From: Lates calcarifer
Lineage: Eukaryota; Chordata; Actinopteri; Centropomidae
Direction: 5' to 3'
Length of the DNA: 64,000 nucleotides
Assembly (NCBI RefSeq): GCF_001640805.2
Contig: NC_066837.1
Location: 19,096,501 to 19,160,500 of the forward strand
Shown here: positions 29,640 to 40,875 of the stretch, piece by piece
Layout: each line of letters starts with the position of its first letter
Numbering within the stretch: position 1 is the first letter of the stretch
The notes under the pieces: generated by a model
Told to the model about the DNA's origin: nothing
The model's input: only the letters and a program-made list of their open reading frames with translations
Databases searched by the model: none
Position numbers and translations under genes: made by a program

Positions 29640-30827
29640 ATAATATATTAAAATATTACTGTTGACATTTGTGAATTGCACCTTCAGTCATATTATTATG
29701 AGGTCACATGAAATTATAATTTTAAAGGAACATTAAACATAGATAAACACAGAACATCGGTTTCATTCAGGAGTCAGATCTTGGATGATCAGTATCAGTA
29801 CTGACTGTAGTTTGACTGTAGACAGACGTTACACACACACCAGGTCTTTATGGTCAATATATAAAGCACAGCAGAGTTCATCTCTTCATCCTCTGTGTCC
29901 TTTAATATTTTTGATTTAACTCTGTTCAGATTTTGTTTTCAGAGCGACATTAAGACTGCTGGGAGTCCTGGACTTTAATACAGATTAATTAATGAAGTAG
30001 ACATTGTGTGTCTCTCTGTTCTGATGCACAGTTTGAATGTAGCACAGTGACGATCAATAAATAAGAAACTGGAAAATATCTTACGTTGTGGTGACCTCTG
30101 TTCCATCAACCCATTTCCAGACATTTTCCTTTTCTTTGTCATTCAGACCAATCCAGATGTTGTGGCCCAATGAGCTGAGAAACCTCTAGATTTCAGAGAG
30201 ACATTCATCATTATATTTTCTTTACTGACCTTCCAAAGACATCAGGTCTACCTAAAGAGCTCTCCTTTTGACATGTCACAGTAGGAAAATCACAGGTGTA
30301 GATTAAATTAATGACGGCTGAATTTCATTTAGCTGCTTCAGTTTCAGGGTCCTGGTTGTTTTCATGACGACTCGCTGTCACACTGTCATGACTTATTCAG
30401 AAACTTGAACAGAACAGAGCCATTGTTCATGTTATTATAGTAACACCTGTGCTTTTTCTACCATGACAAGTCAAAGGTTTATGGTGATGATGAAGGTAGA
30501 AGGTTAAAAAGACAGAATTAAAATTCTATCATAATACTCACAGCTTCTAATGTCTCTTTTTTTTTTTGTCTCTTTTCATCTCCTTTTTACTCTGCTCATT
30601 TTGTGTATTCAGCTTTGCAGAAGTCATTATCAACCTCTCTTCCTCTTTTCAGACATTTCAGGAAGACTGAACCTGATTTACCACACTGATCTTCATTTTT
30701 TAAAAGGCCAAATACCCAAAGTTTTCTAACACACACTGAAAGTCCTAATATCCACATGATGAACCTGACCTGCCTGAAATCTAACTTTCTTAGTGAGGTC
30801 TGGCTTGGCATAGATATCTTCAGACAT
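29640..30827 (-). pseudogene. Gene D: truncated lectin pseudogene of the B/C type
   Basis: Only parts of a B/C-like gene remain. CTLD exon 5 at 30185-30085 is indistinguishable from that of B and C. The intron 4 sequence to about 30765 then runs directly into the start of exon 1 (30827 down to about 30770; MSEDIYAKPDLTKKVRF). The transmembrane, stalk, first CTLD and last CTLD exons are missing; the left flank jumps from sequence like that beyond gene C exon 6 straight into intron 5. Two deletions of a once complete copy explain this. No product is expected. Confidence 0.85.
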
Positions 30828-31320
30828 AACTGCGTGGTCTCTGACTATTTTGTCTCTACACTCCACCAAATTCAGATGTACTCTGTTCTGTATTATAGCT
30901 TGTATATGATGAGATTGTAGCTCTGTGTGTTACCAAGAAATGGAGAAATCTTTGCAGTCGATTATCCCCTAGTGAATGGTATTTGCATTTAGTCTAGTCA
31001 TTATAATGAAATTGGTTATTGTTATTTCCATGATTATGGTAGTTAAATAAAAAATTAAATGTTGTGTTAATGTTGTGTATTATTAACTCATCAAACTCTC
31101 TGAACGTAACAAGATGTTGAGACTCCCTTGAAAATGAGATAATACTGTAGATCTGAAGGGTGAATTGTCAGGTGTGTAATTTGAAGTAAAATCTGAATGA
31201 CTTTAAAACAGAAACCCTGTTTATTTGATTTGTCCTTGGGTTGAAAATTGATTTGTACATGACATGAATGTTGCTTGGTGTACCATGTTTTTAAAAGTTA
31301 TTTTTTGCTTTTGGGTTTCA
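30828..31320. other. Intergenic, no feature recognised
   Basis: Former 5' flank of pseudogene D and AT-rich sequence with no coding signal. Confidence 0.4.
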
Positions 31321-31321
31321 G

Positions 31322-31395
31322 CTACTGAGCCCCCTCTAAGCCAATCTGCGTTCCAGGAAAAGATGAAAACTGTGCAGAAATAAAGAGCTATGTAA
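31322..31395 (+). pseudogene. Relic of a CTLD last exon (H/I type)
   Basis: The acceptor context 'cttttgggtttcagctactg' is identical to that of gene H exon 6 (55852-55875), and 'gatgaaaactgtgcagaaat' matches the EDCVEI-coding part of H and I. The intervening EPN segment is lost and the frame decays after about 70 nt. No other exons of this copy were seen nearby. Confidence 0.6.
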
Positions 31396-34245
31396 TATCA
31401 ATTGTGTGGACGATTTTGAATTAATGAATACACACTGTCTGCTGACATGGTCCAGTGTTTTAAATGATGAATACGTATTATTGTGGTGGGTTTACTCTGA
31501 CCCTTTGACATCACCATGATCTACACCCTTTACACTCAGGGAAATCTGGATGTAGAGCCCATTATTCCTTGGAATCAAGTTCATATTAGATGATTCTGCA
31601 AATCACAGTTGACACCCAGTGTCAGTATCCAGTGCCAGTGGAGGAAGTAGTGTGCTGTAATGTTGACCTTTAAAAAACACTGAGCCAGCAATAGTTGGGA
31701 TGGGCACAGAAGTAATTTTATAGTCTCATGTTCCATCCACCCATCAAGCTGTGTGTCCCATGCCTATCTCCCTCAATAGGCAGTCCATATAAACAGCTGG
31801 CACTCATTTGCTCTGCATACAACAACACTGAGCTGTGAATCCCTGTTGCTACGCTGTAGGAGACTGTTTTCAGAAATGTAACTCCCTCCACACCTCAGCC
31901 TCCTCCTGTATTAACTTTTGGTTGTACATGAATTTTGAACATTTAAAATGTTTTCATGTTCATTAATTATTGTGTATCTCACATGAACAGAGCCACAAAA
32001 CCAAACTAAGCTGCATAATGCTGCAGTGTCTTAACTGAACTGCAACCATGATCCCTCCCAAACTTAACTAAGTGTTTTAGTTGTATTAAAGTTAGCCCTA
32101 CCTCAACTATATGGTGGTTTCCACTTGTCATTGCTTCTCACTGCTACTTAAATTGAATGTAGTCCAGGGTGTCACACATAAATCCAGTATCTGGTGAACA
32201 GACTGCGTTGCACAGTGAGAACTTTCCATCGACCAATAAATCAATTTGATGGATTCCGGTTTTGAACTTTGGAATTTGAAGTCTGTCAACAAGGAACTGC
32301 CATTTCATAAGAAATAACTCCACATGGTTTGCAAGGAGTAAAATAAGATTGCTCAGTCACAAATATAGGAACAAATGAAAGAGACACGATCTGACTTCAA
32401 TATGCTTTATTCACAGCAGAAATGGCAGCTTAAATAGTAGGAAATACACAGGCATTATTAATAGCACTAACAATTGCTCTGCTCTATTCAGATGTATCAG
32501 TAAGCCATGACAATGTGACAGTGAGCAAACATGAAAATGAAGCGCCTAGGTGGAATTCTGCCATTATTAGTTCTACTATTTACAGAAGCTTTACCCACTG
32601 TGATCTATCAAAATGTCTTCTGGGGAAAAATGTTTATGTGCTTCTCCATGGTGTCACATTTTATCGCAAAATGCAATGCAGCAGTAAGTACTCTGTGAAA
32701 CATTTAAAGAATTAACATGAACTACTGAAGATGTCTTTAAATCTTATCTTCATTTCATTAATGTCTGCTTAACATCTATTCTCAGCAACAGCAACAGCAA
32801 CACACAACAGCTTGGTTTGCACGAGAGGAGTCTGCCTGCAGGCCTCCCCTCTCAACTTGCGTCGGGTGCAGGCTTGGTGTGTTTGCTTCATCTGAATAAG
32901 CCTCCCACCTGTTTTCTCCCTTCCCCCCACCTGTGTGCCTGCATTTGGCACCAAAATACTTCATGCACGGGCAAAATGAGTTTCAAGGTCGGGAACAGGT
33001 CATAGAGCTGCTTGCTTTAGTTGTTACATGTTTGTGCTCTCTTACCAAAGTAACCTGTTAGCTATTGCTTCCCAATAACATTCAACAAACCAAGTAAATC
33101 ACAAACATAATATTTTGGACATTCTGGAAAAGTTTACCCACCCCTGCCCTCTGAGTACTAGGTATCATAGTTGTCTTAGCACCACCTGCGATTTGAATTA
33201 TTTGTGTCTGTCATTTAGGCATTTGCAAATAAAGACTGTGTTGATTAAAAAAAACATATATTTTATCAGACGAAGGTCATTATGAGTTTGAAACATCTCT
33301 CTCTTTTCACTGTGGAAGCATCAACAAACATGCTTGATTAATTTTTTAAATATCTCATCATAAACTCACACTATCAGCGGTTGGATGATGCATGACATAA
33401 TGTCTGTTTATAGTCAAGCTCACATCAAACAGACAGACCTGCTGATATCTGGCAGCTCTGAGCTCTGATGTACTGACATTCACAACCAGCTGTGGTATGA
33501 GCTGTGGTCTTGTGACCTGCTTTAGGCTGTTAAAGGACCAAAAAGAGAAAAATTAGGCCAGAGCTTCATTTCATCTGAAACTAATTGTAGCTTCAGTCTT
33601 CATTCTTAAAAATAAAAAAAGTAAAAAATCAGTTAATATATTTGACAAGACAATCTCAAATGATGTCCATTCAGTGAAGAAGATTTCAGTCGTATAGCAG
33701 AATCTTCTTAGTTGCCCAGTTGTTGTCATGACAACAGCTCCAGTACAGTTTCTGAATGGACGCTGTCACAAGTGGTGCTTGTTTTTTTTTATGTCACACT
33801 TAAATTTGATTTAATCATTTCTTTGGCCACTAGATACACAACAGAAAAACTACTTTCACATCCAGAAGACATAAAGTCTATTTAGCATTCATATCCATGA
33901 TTTATGTTTCTGGGCACCTCATGTAATTATTCTTTATTTCTTTTTGTTATGGTCTAGTGTCCACTGCCCACCCATTGGCAACTAATTAAAACTGTGGTGG
34001 TGGATTGTTAATTCAGTATAGTAATAGTAATAATACATATAGTACTGGTACAACAGAAACTACATGTGGTCATACATCCCTCCAGCCCTCAGTTTCCTGT
34101 TGAGAAGAGAATCAAATGTGTGAACAGTCGTGCTGCCATCTGTTAACTAGGTATCGTAGTTGTCTGAGCTCAACTCAGAACAATAGTTTTTAATCTAAGA
34201 GGCACACACTCAAGACTCTGAGGATCATTACCACCATAAGACCAA
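31396..34245. other. Intergenic; partly the duplicated 5' flank of gene E
   Basis: From about 32300 onward, pieces recur upstream of gene F: 32320-32410 with 39245-39330, 33440-33760 with 39410-39950, and 33780-34200 with 40360-40820. No gene was recognised. 32780-32990 contains (CAACAG)n and C-rich sequence that may be a transposon fragment. Confidence 0.5.
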
Positions 34246-37200
34246 ATGGATCCAGTAATATACGAAATGGATCAACATATCTACGCCAATATAGAAGAAC
34301 CATCATATAATTGCTGCAAAAGGAAAACATTTTCAGAAAATATTTATGATAATACAAACGAGAGTCACTCTTGGGGACCACACAGGACTGGACCTGCACT
34401 CTCAGGTAATGAACATGCAAACAGGCACACAGCTTTACATATAATCTAATAGGACGTTGACTGCAGGTTCATGCAAATACTGTATGTGGACATTCCTTAC
34501 ACACAGACACACACAAACACAGAACAGAAGACATTTTCTAAAACAATTTGTCAAAAGAAACAAAAAAAGGACTGATAACCAAAATGTTAATGGAGAAAAT
34601 AAAAGGGCCAGAGAGAGAAAAGGGTAAGAGTATAGTTTCATGTCATTTATAGTTTCAGCTTAAGACCAGAAGAAACTCACAATGGATGAATACATGTCAA
34701 AACTGCAATTAAATAGCAAAGTTCAAATATGTCTGTATAGACAAATTCATATTTACTCATTTCACAACATATTGTCTTGTTTTTCAGAGGTTTCAGAAAC
34801 ATCTCAAAACATTACTGTAGTTCTAATTCACAGATGTCATCAGTTCAACACATGATTGTCAAATGTTGTTGTAGTACACTGATAATACTGGATTCTCAAA
34901 TGTGTTTTAATATACTGCGCTCAATTTATTTTATTGAACTAATAACCATGGTCACACCCTACATCCTTTTAAACTGATCTTTGTCAGACAATTATTAGTT
35001 TTTGGCTGTGTAGCTCTGTCAGTGTACAGACATGGTTTTGGTGCAAATAAACACTTTGTGTCTGAAGTTACTGTGAACTTTTTCTTGTTAAACCAGACTA
35101 TGATCTTTTCTTGACTTTAATCAAGCAGTGTGAGGTCTTAAACATGATATGATGATTTTAAAGAAAAGTTTAATGATGCTGTAGTCACTACAGAAAACAC
35201 ATGAACATTTTACTGTTCAGTATCAACATATTTGTGACCCATTTCCTCATTTGTTAATAGAAAACAAAATCTGATTGAGATTTAGTGCCCTTTAAAACGT
35301 AATGGCTGTTGTAAATTAGTGGTATAAGAACATTATTCTATGACACATTTTATCTAGAGCCATGCTGCTAGAGTGGCTAAAAATACTGAATGAGTTGACT
35401 TGATTTCACAAATCAAAAGGAACAAACACATGATAAATACTGACTTCTAGTTTCAGGTGCTGACGATGTAAAGAAGAGTTCCTGCAGAGCTGCTGCAGTG
35501 TCCACGGTATCAGCTGTGATTGGGCAATAGAGGCACTTTGGTAAAGGTTAGGGAAAAAATGTGGTTTTGGTTGAATGCAAATAAACACATTGTGTCTGAA
35601 ATGACTGACACCTTTTCTGTGTTAAACCACACCATGATCTTTTCCTGACTTTAACCAAGTGCTGTGAGCTCATGAACATAACCATAAAAACCATTAATGA
35701 TGCTGTAGTCACTACACACTACAAATATTCTGGCAGAAAACAAATGTTGTCTATGAAAACTTAATCTGATCAACATCAAGTTTCCTATTGGCTGTTGCAA
35801 ATTATTTCTCTATAATCATTATTCTCAGAGAAACAATATCTAGAGCCAAAATAAGTTTACGCTACACAGTTTTATTTGATTTCACATGGAGCAACAAACA
35901 CATGATAAATACTGACTTCTAGTTTCAGGTGCTGAAGATGTAAAGAAGAGTTCCTGCAGAGCTGCTGCAGTGTTTCTGGGTCTGCTGTGTCTTCTCCTCC
36001 TGGCTGGACTCATAACTCTGGTTTTCCTCTGTGAGTAGAGAGTTGGTAAGCTCATAGAGTGCACAGCAGGTGATAATGGTTAACAGTTTGTTTGTTTGTG
36101 CCAAACACAGACATCCGAGGCAGGTCTGAGTGGGAAAAGGAGATGGTCCAGATACAGACCGACTACAGCAACCTGACTAGAGAGAGAAATGAGTTAAACA
36201 ACAGCTACAACATCCTGGCTGAAGAACAAGACCAACTTCAAAAAAGGTTTGAAGAGATGAACAATGAGAGAAAAGATTTTCAAAGAATGATTCAAGGTAA
36301 TTATTTATTTCTTCATTTTTGCTGACACAACCACTCAAAGTTTGATTCAGTGCTTATGTGCTTTGTAAGTTCATTATTGATATATCAGCTTTACATGGGA
36401 AAGGTCTGTCAGCAATGATTGCTATGACATTTAATATTCATGGTCCTCAGTGGATAACTCTTTGATGACCCTCTGGTCCTCCATCTAACATGGACTAGGA
36501 AAAAGAACCTCACAGTGCTTCAGAAATATCTTTCATCTAATGTATGATTCTGTGTGCACTGCAGCTGTTTCACAGCCTTTTATATTCTAAGCCATGTTAT
36601 TCATTTATTTTATTTTTTACTAAAGAACTAACATGGAATAGAAGAAAGCATCTTTCAGTGCTTCAGTGCTTCCTTCATATTCATCTAATGTATGATCAAA
36701 ATGACACCACATAGTTAGTTGGTAAGCAAATAGAGCCCACAGCAGGTGATTATGGTTAACAGAGTTCAGGTTTACTGACTTCCCCTCAAGCACTGTCAAC
36801 AGACCAAAATTCAGCTCATGTGCATAGGCAGATTGTAATGATAGTATTATTATAGATATTTTAAGTCTCTCTCTTCCAAGGATGACCCCATGAGGACCTC
36901 ACACTTACAACACTTATTTATGATATTGAACACTGCTGCTATTTTATAGCCTTTTAGACTCTTAGCCGTGTCATATTTTTTATTTTTGAATCTGGTTTAC
37001 TAACAAGTACTTAAGAACTAACATGGAATAGGAGAAAGTACCTCACAGTGCCTCAGTGCTAACTTTACTTTGTTGGTGTTGAGTGTGTTTTTGTGGTGTT
37101 GACACAGACAAATGTCACTGTGGGTGCTGGAGAAGTTTTGGCTCCAAATATTACTACATATCCTCTGAGCAGAAGACCTGGGAGGAGAGCACAGAGGGAT

Positions 37201-37889
37201 TGTCGGCAGAAAGGAAACTGACCTGGTGATCATCAATAGTGAAGAAGAACAGGTGAGACAAAAATACCCTATATAATATTCAATTAGAATAATTTAAAAT
37301 TATTTATCTAGAATTCATTTATGAATTTTACTGTTTCTGTGTTGTTGCAGCAAAAGATGGCACCAGCATGCTTAATTATCTTAATTTTTCTTTCAAATAG
37401 CAATTTCTTATTGATCTCAATAAAAGAGTTTGGATCGGGCTGACTGACCAAGAAAAGGAGGGTGTCTGGAAATGGGTGGATGGGACAGCTCTGAGCACAA
37501 GGTATCAAAAACAAGTATTTGACAATTTATTTGCATGATATTTTGGACTGGAGAGTTTTATACTGACCGACAAACCAACACTGACACTGTTGTCCATAGA
37601 GCCTCACTGCTAGTGTGGCTAACACAACATGAGAAATGATATAATTTACTCACCCTGAAGCTGGAGCTGAGTACAGTCAGCAGAATCACAGTCCACACAG
37701 AAACTGTGAAGAAAAGTGATTTCTGCTCTGTTTTCTCTTCACAGGAATTGGTTACCTTCACAGCCTGACAACTATAGAGAAGAGGATTGTGCAGAGATGA
37801 AAGTGAATGTCCATAGATCTTTTTTGAAATGGAATGACATACCTTGTTCACAAAACAATTACTGGGTTTGTGAAACAGTGGATGTATGA
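34246..37889 (+). pseudogene. Gene E: type II C-type lectin receptor, QPD type, frame broken in CTLD exon 1
   Basis: Exons: 34246-34405 (tail MDPVIYEM, IYANIEE, IYDNT), 35929-36030 (membrane span FLGLLCLLLLAGLITLVFL), 36111-36296 (stalk, NLTRERNELNNSYN), 37108-37252, 37401-37501 and 37745-37889 (stop TGA). The CTLD has QPDNY, EDC, KWND and WVCE, so the sugar site is QPD type. Exon 37108-37252 is 145 nt against 143 in gene F and the other short-form genes: one extra G at the GAGGG near 37195 and one extra A at GGAAAC near 37214. Together they shift the frame into a TGA. Everything else is in frame and phase. It is either a recent pseudogene or an assembly error in a near-identical duplicate. 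AATAAA lies at 38102-38107. The CTLD lacks the usual CY Cys (KYYYIS instead). Confidence 0.7.
35457..35501 (+). pseudogene. Partial duplicate of gene E transmembrane exon
   Basis: The first 45 nt of exon 2 with its acceptor are repeated 472 nt upstream of the functional copy, inside a tandem duplication (35040-35505 and 35575-36000). The copy breaks off after GCTGCTGCAGTGT, before the hydrophobic segment. Confidence 0.75.
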
Positions 37890-38101
37890 CAAGAAAATGT
37901 GACAGTGAAATGTACGTTAAAGCTGTTAATAATTTGATCATTGGAGATGATCAGATAATGTGTTTGAGTCTAAATAAGAGTCCTACACACTTACCAGGTT
38001 ATCCATTGTGTCTCTTTGATCTCTGCTAAATGTCTTTGCATATAATATTTCTATGGTAAAACTTATGTTCAGTATAAACATTTTCAAATATATTTGTTTT
38101 C

Positions 38102-38107
38102 AATAAA
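38102..38107 (+). terminator. Gene E polyadenylation signal
   Basis: AATAAA about 210 nt after the stop codon. The same context (TTTTCAATAAA followed by TTTTGAACTTGTCAA) occurs after gene F. Confidence 0.6.
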
Positions 38108-40875
38108 CTTTTGAACTTGTCAAATATCTTATTTCACTGTCATCCTTGTAGAATAATTTTTTTATCTTATGTTTCACTGTGAAAAGGTTAAATGAAGCTA
38201 CGTTGAGGTGACAATCTCAAGATTATGTTTTACTTCTGACATGGCTGCACTACTAACCTGGATGCTTAATACCAGCAATTGATCTTGGAGGTAAAGTGTG
38301 CAAAATGATTTTGAAAAAATGGTGTATTGTATTAATAAAAACATGTCCACTGCACCATAATAACATGAGCATCTATTATCATAGATTTCAAGTATCTGCA
38401 ATTTAGGAATTATTTCTGTCTTCATTTATTTCTTGACATTTTACTGTAATAATCTAATATATAAAATGACGATGCAAGGTAAGTTGGAACCAATTTTCCG
38501 CTCTGCTGAAATGTGTTGTTCTACTGCGCCCTCAAGTGGTGGAGGACTGCTATCACATCCTGGGTCCATAATTGTTATTGGAAAAGTGAATTTATTTGAC
38601 TGGTTGAAACATTATTAATTTGAGGAAAGAGTTGGGCTCAATATCCACTTTGCTCCATTTCTCTAAGATGTATACTTTACAGATATGTTTTGTTTTTGTC
38701 ATGAGATCTGTTTAAATGATGATGTTGTCCTGTGTGTGGACATAGCCTTGAAAACTACATATCTAAACTTTCAATCAGGGAATAGTTTTTGTGGTTTCCT
38801 CTCAGTGGCATGAGATTTGCTGGAGAGTGGGAGACAGAGCCTCTCTGACATATAAGCCAAGGTCCAATAAAGAATAAGAACAATATGACTGAGGACACTG
38901 TCAGATGTGAACATTTCTACATAGTTAGACATGGGTTTGATCTCAGGTCTGTTGCAGATGGGACTGAATAAAACATCAGATCACAGAGGTGAGATGTGTC
39001 CTGTAAAAACTGGTGTGCACAAAATGGAGGCTGAGGATTCCATGGTTGCTATGTTTGTCTCCAGGTGCATCATTTCTACATGATCATCTTTTGAACGTAA
39101 ACAAAACATCAAATGGTCAAGGAAAAGTTTCTCTCAAGTTTCACACAAGGACTAAAAGACTCAGAGAAACTGACAAAAGCAACACAACAAACTTCCACCA
39201 TGGAAAATGTGAGATTTGATTTCTATGTATTTTACCTACATAAATTACATGGTTTGCAAGGTATAAAATAAGTTTACACAGTCACAACTATAAGAGCAAA
39301 TGAACATGAACATTTACATGTGCTTTACTTACTGTGGTGAAGTCTATTCTCAGCACAGCAACACCACAGCAATGCTGCTCGGTCTCAGCTATGCCTCTTG
39401 CAGACACACACTGATCTCTGTCAGCTCTGAGCTCTAATGTGCTGACCGCAGACCAGTGTTGACAGTTAGCTGTGATCTGAGCTGTGGTCTGTTGATCTTT
39501 AGCCTGCTGAAAAGTCAAAAGAAAAAACTTAGACTAAAGATTTTTGGTTTCATTTCATCTCAGTTTAACTGTAGTTTCAGCCATTATTATTTTTCCCATA
39601 AGAACCCATGGTGACACAGGTGTCACCAACCTTTTAAATGCTGTGGAAAGTTCCTCATAATTGACTTTTAACTCATGAAGTCCCCCAAAAATAAAAAGTT
39701 ATATTAAAAAGTGAAACTTTTTTGGAAATGTGTTGCATGTGGTCCATTTAGTCTGTTTTATATCCCCCATAATTTATAATTTTTCTAAAGAGGAGAAAGG
39801 AGTCTGGGCGCTTATGGGTTTAAAAAACAGTAAATATATTTAACAAAACAATATCACCATTCAGTGAAGAAGCTTTCTGGAGCACGACCTTCTTGTAGCC
39901 GATGGAGTTGCCCAGCTGTGATAAAGCAGCTCTAGAACAGTTACTGAAGGGATGCTGTGGTGAGATTATTTTTCAAATATGATCCTAAGATTGAGAATTA
40001 ACTTAATTAGTCTCAATAAAAATATTAAATGAACTTAAATAATCTGAATACATACAATGATAGGACTGAATTTTGGCCAGTTTTCTTTTAACTACACCAC
40101 ATGTTTCCAAAGAGTTTTGGGTCATTTTTGGATCAAGCCATCATTTCTGGGTGAGATTTGCTGTTATATAGTTAATGTAATAGGAGACTGTGAAGTGTTA
40201 TCAGCTTTCCTGCATTCACTGAAAGATTCTCAGGAATTGGAGGTTACTTCCTTCTAAGGACTGAGGAACAGAGTCAGGAAAAGTTGCTGCATATGAAAGA
40301 AAGTCAAACAAGATGTGAGACAGGACAGAAAAATATTGTATATAATATAAATAGTGCATGTTTTTTTTTTATGTCAAATTCAAATCTGATTTAATCCATT
40401 TTTGGCCACTAGATACACAAGAAATGTTTACTTTCACATCCAGCAGACATAAAGTAAATCTAACATTCATATCTATATGGTATCTGTTTCTGGCCGCCTC
40501 ATGTGATTACTCGTTACTTGTTTTTTCTATGGGTAGTGTCCACAGATAATGGGTGCCTCAATGTTCAGCTAATTAAAATTGTGGTTTGAATTATTTGAAT
40601 TATGGATTATTAGGATATTTTCTATGCTCCTGTCCTTCAGTAAAACAGATGCAAATAATAATAATACATATAGTACTGGTACAACAGAAACTACTTGTGG
40701 TCATACATCCCTCCAGCCCTCAGTTTCCTGTTGAGCAGAGAATCAAATGTGTGAATAATTGTGCTGCTATCTGTTAACTAGGTATCATAGTTGTCTGAGC
40801 ACAGTACAAGGCACACTCTCAAGACCCTGAGGATCATTAACACCTCAAGACCAAACTGAACTAGTAATATACGAA
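38108..40875. other. Intergenic; duplicated blocks, possible leader-type exon at 39200
   Basis: 38890-39230 recurs at 46510-46890 and 39245-40860 is the 5' flank shared with gene E. In both copies of the first block the sequence 'ccaccATGGAAAATgtgag' (ATG at 39200 and 46853) combines a strong start context with a splice donor after three codons. It looks like a tiny first coding exon, but no partner exon was identified. Confidence 0.35.

Noticed and set aside
34246..34405. ITIM in the gene E tail (HIYANI)
   Set aside because: The residue two before Tyr is His, outside the ITIM consensus; only a YxN motif is claimed.
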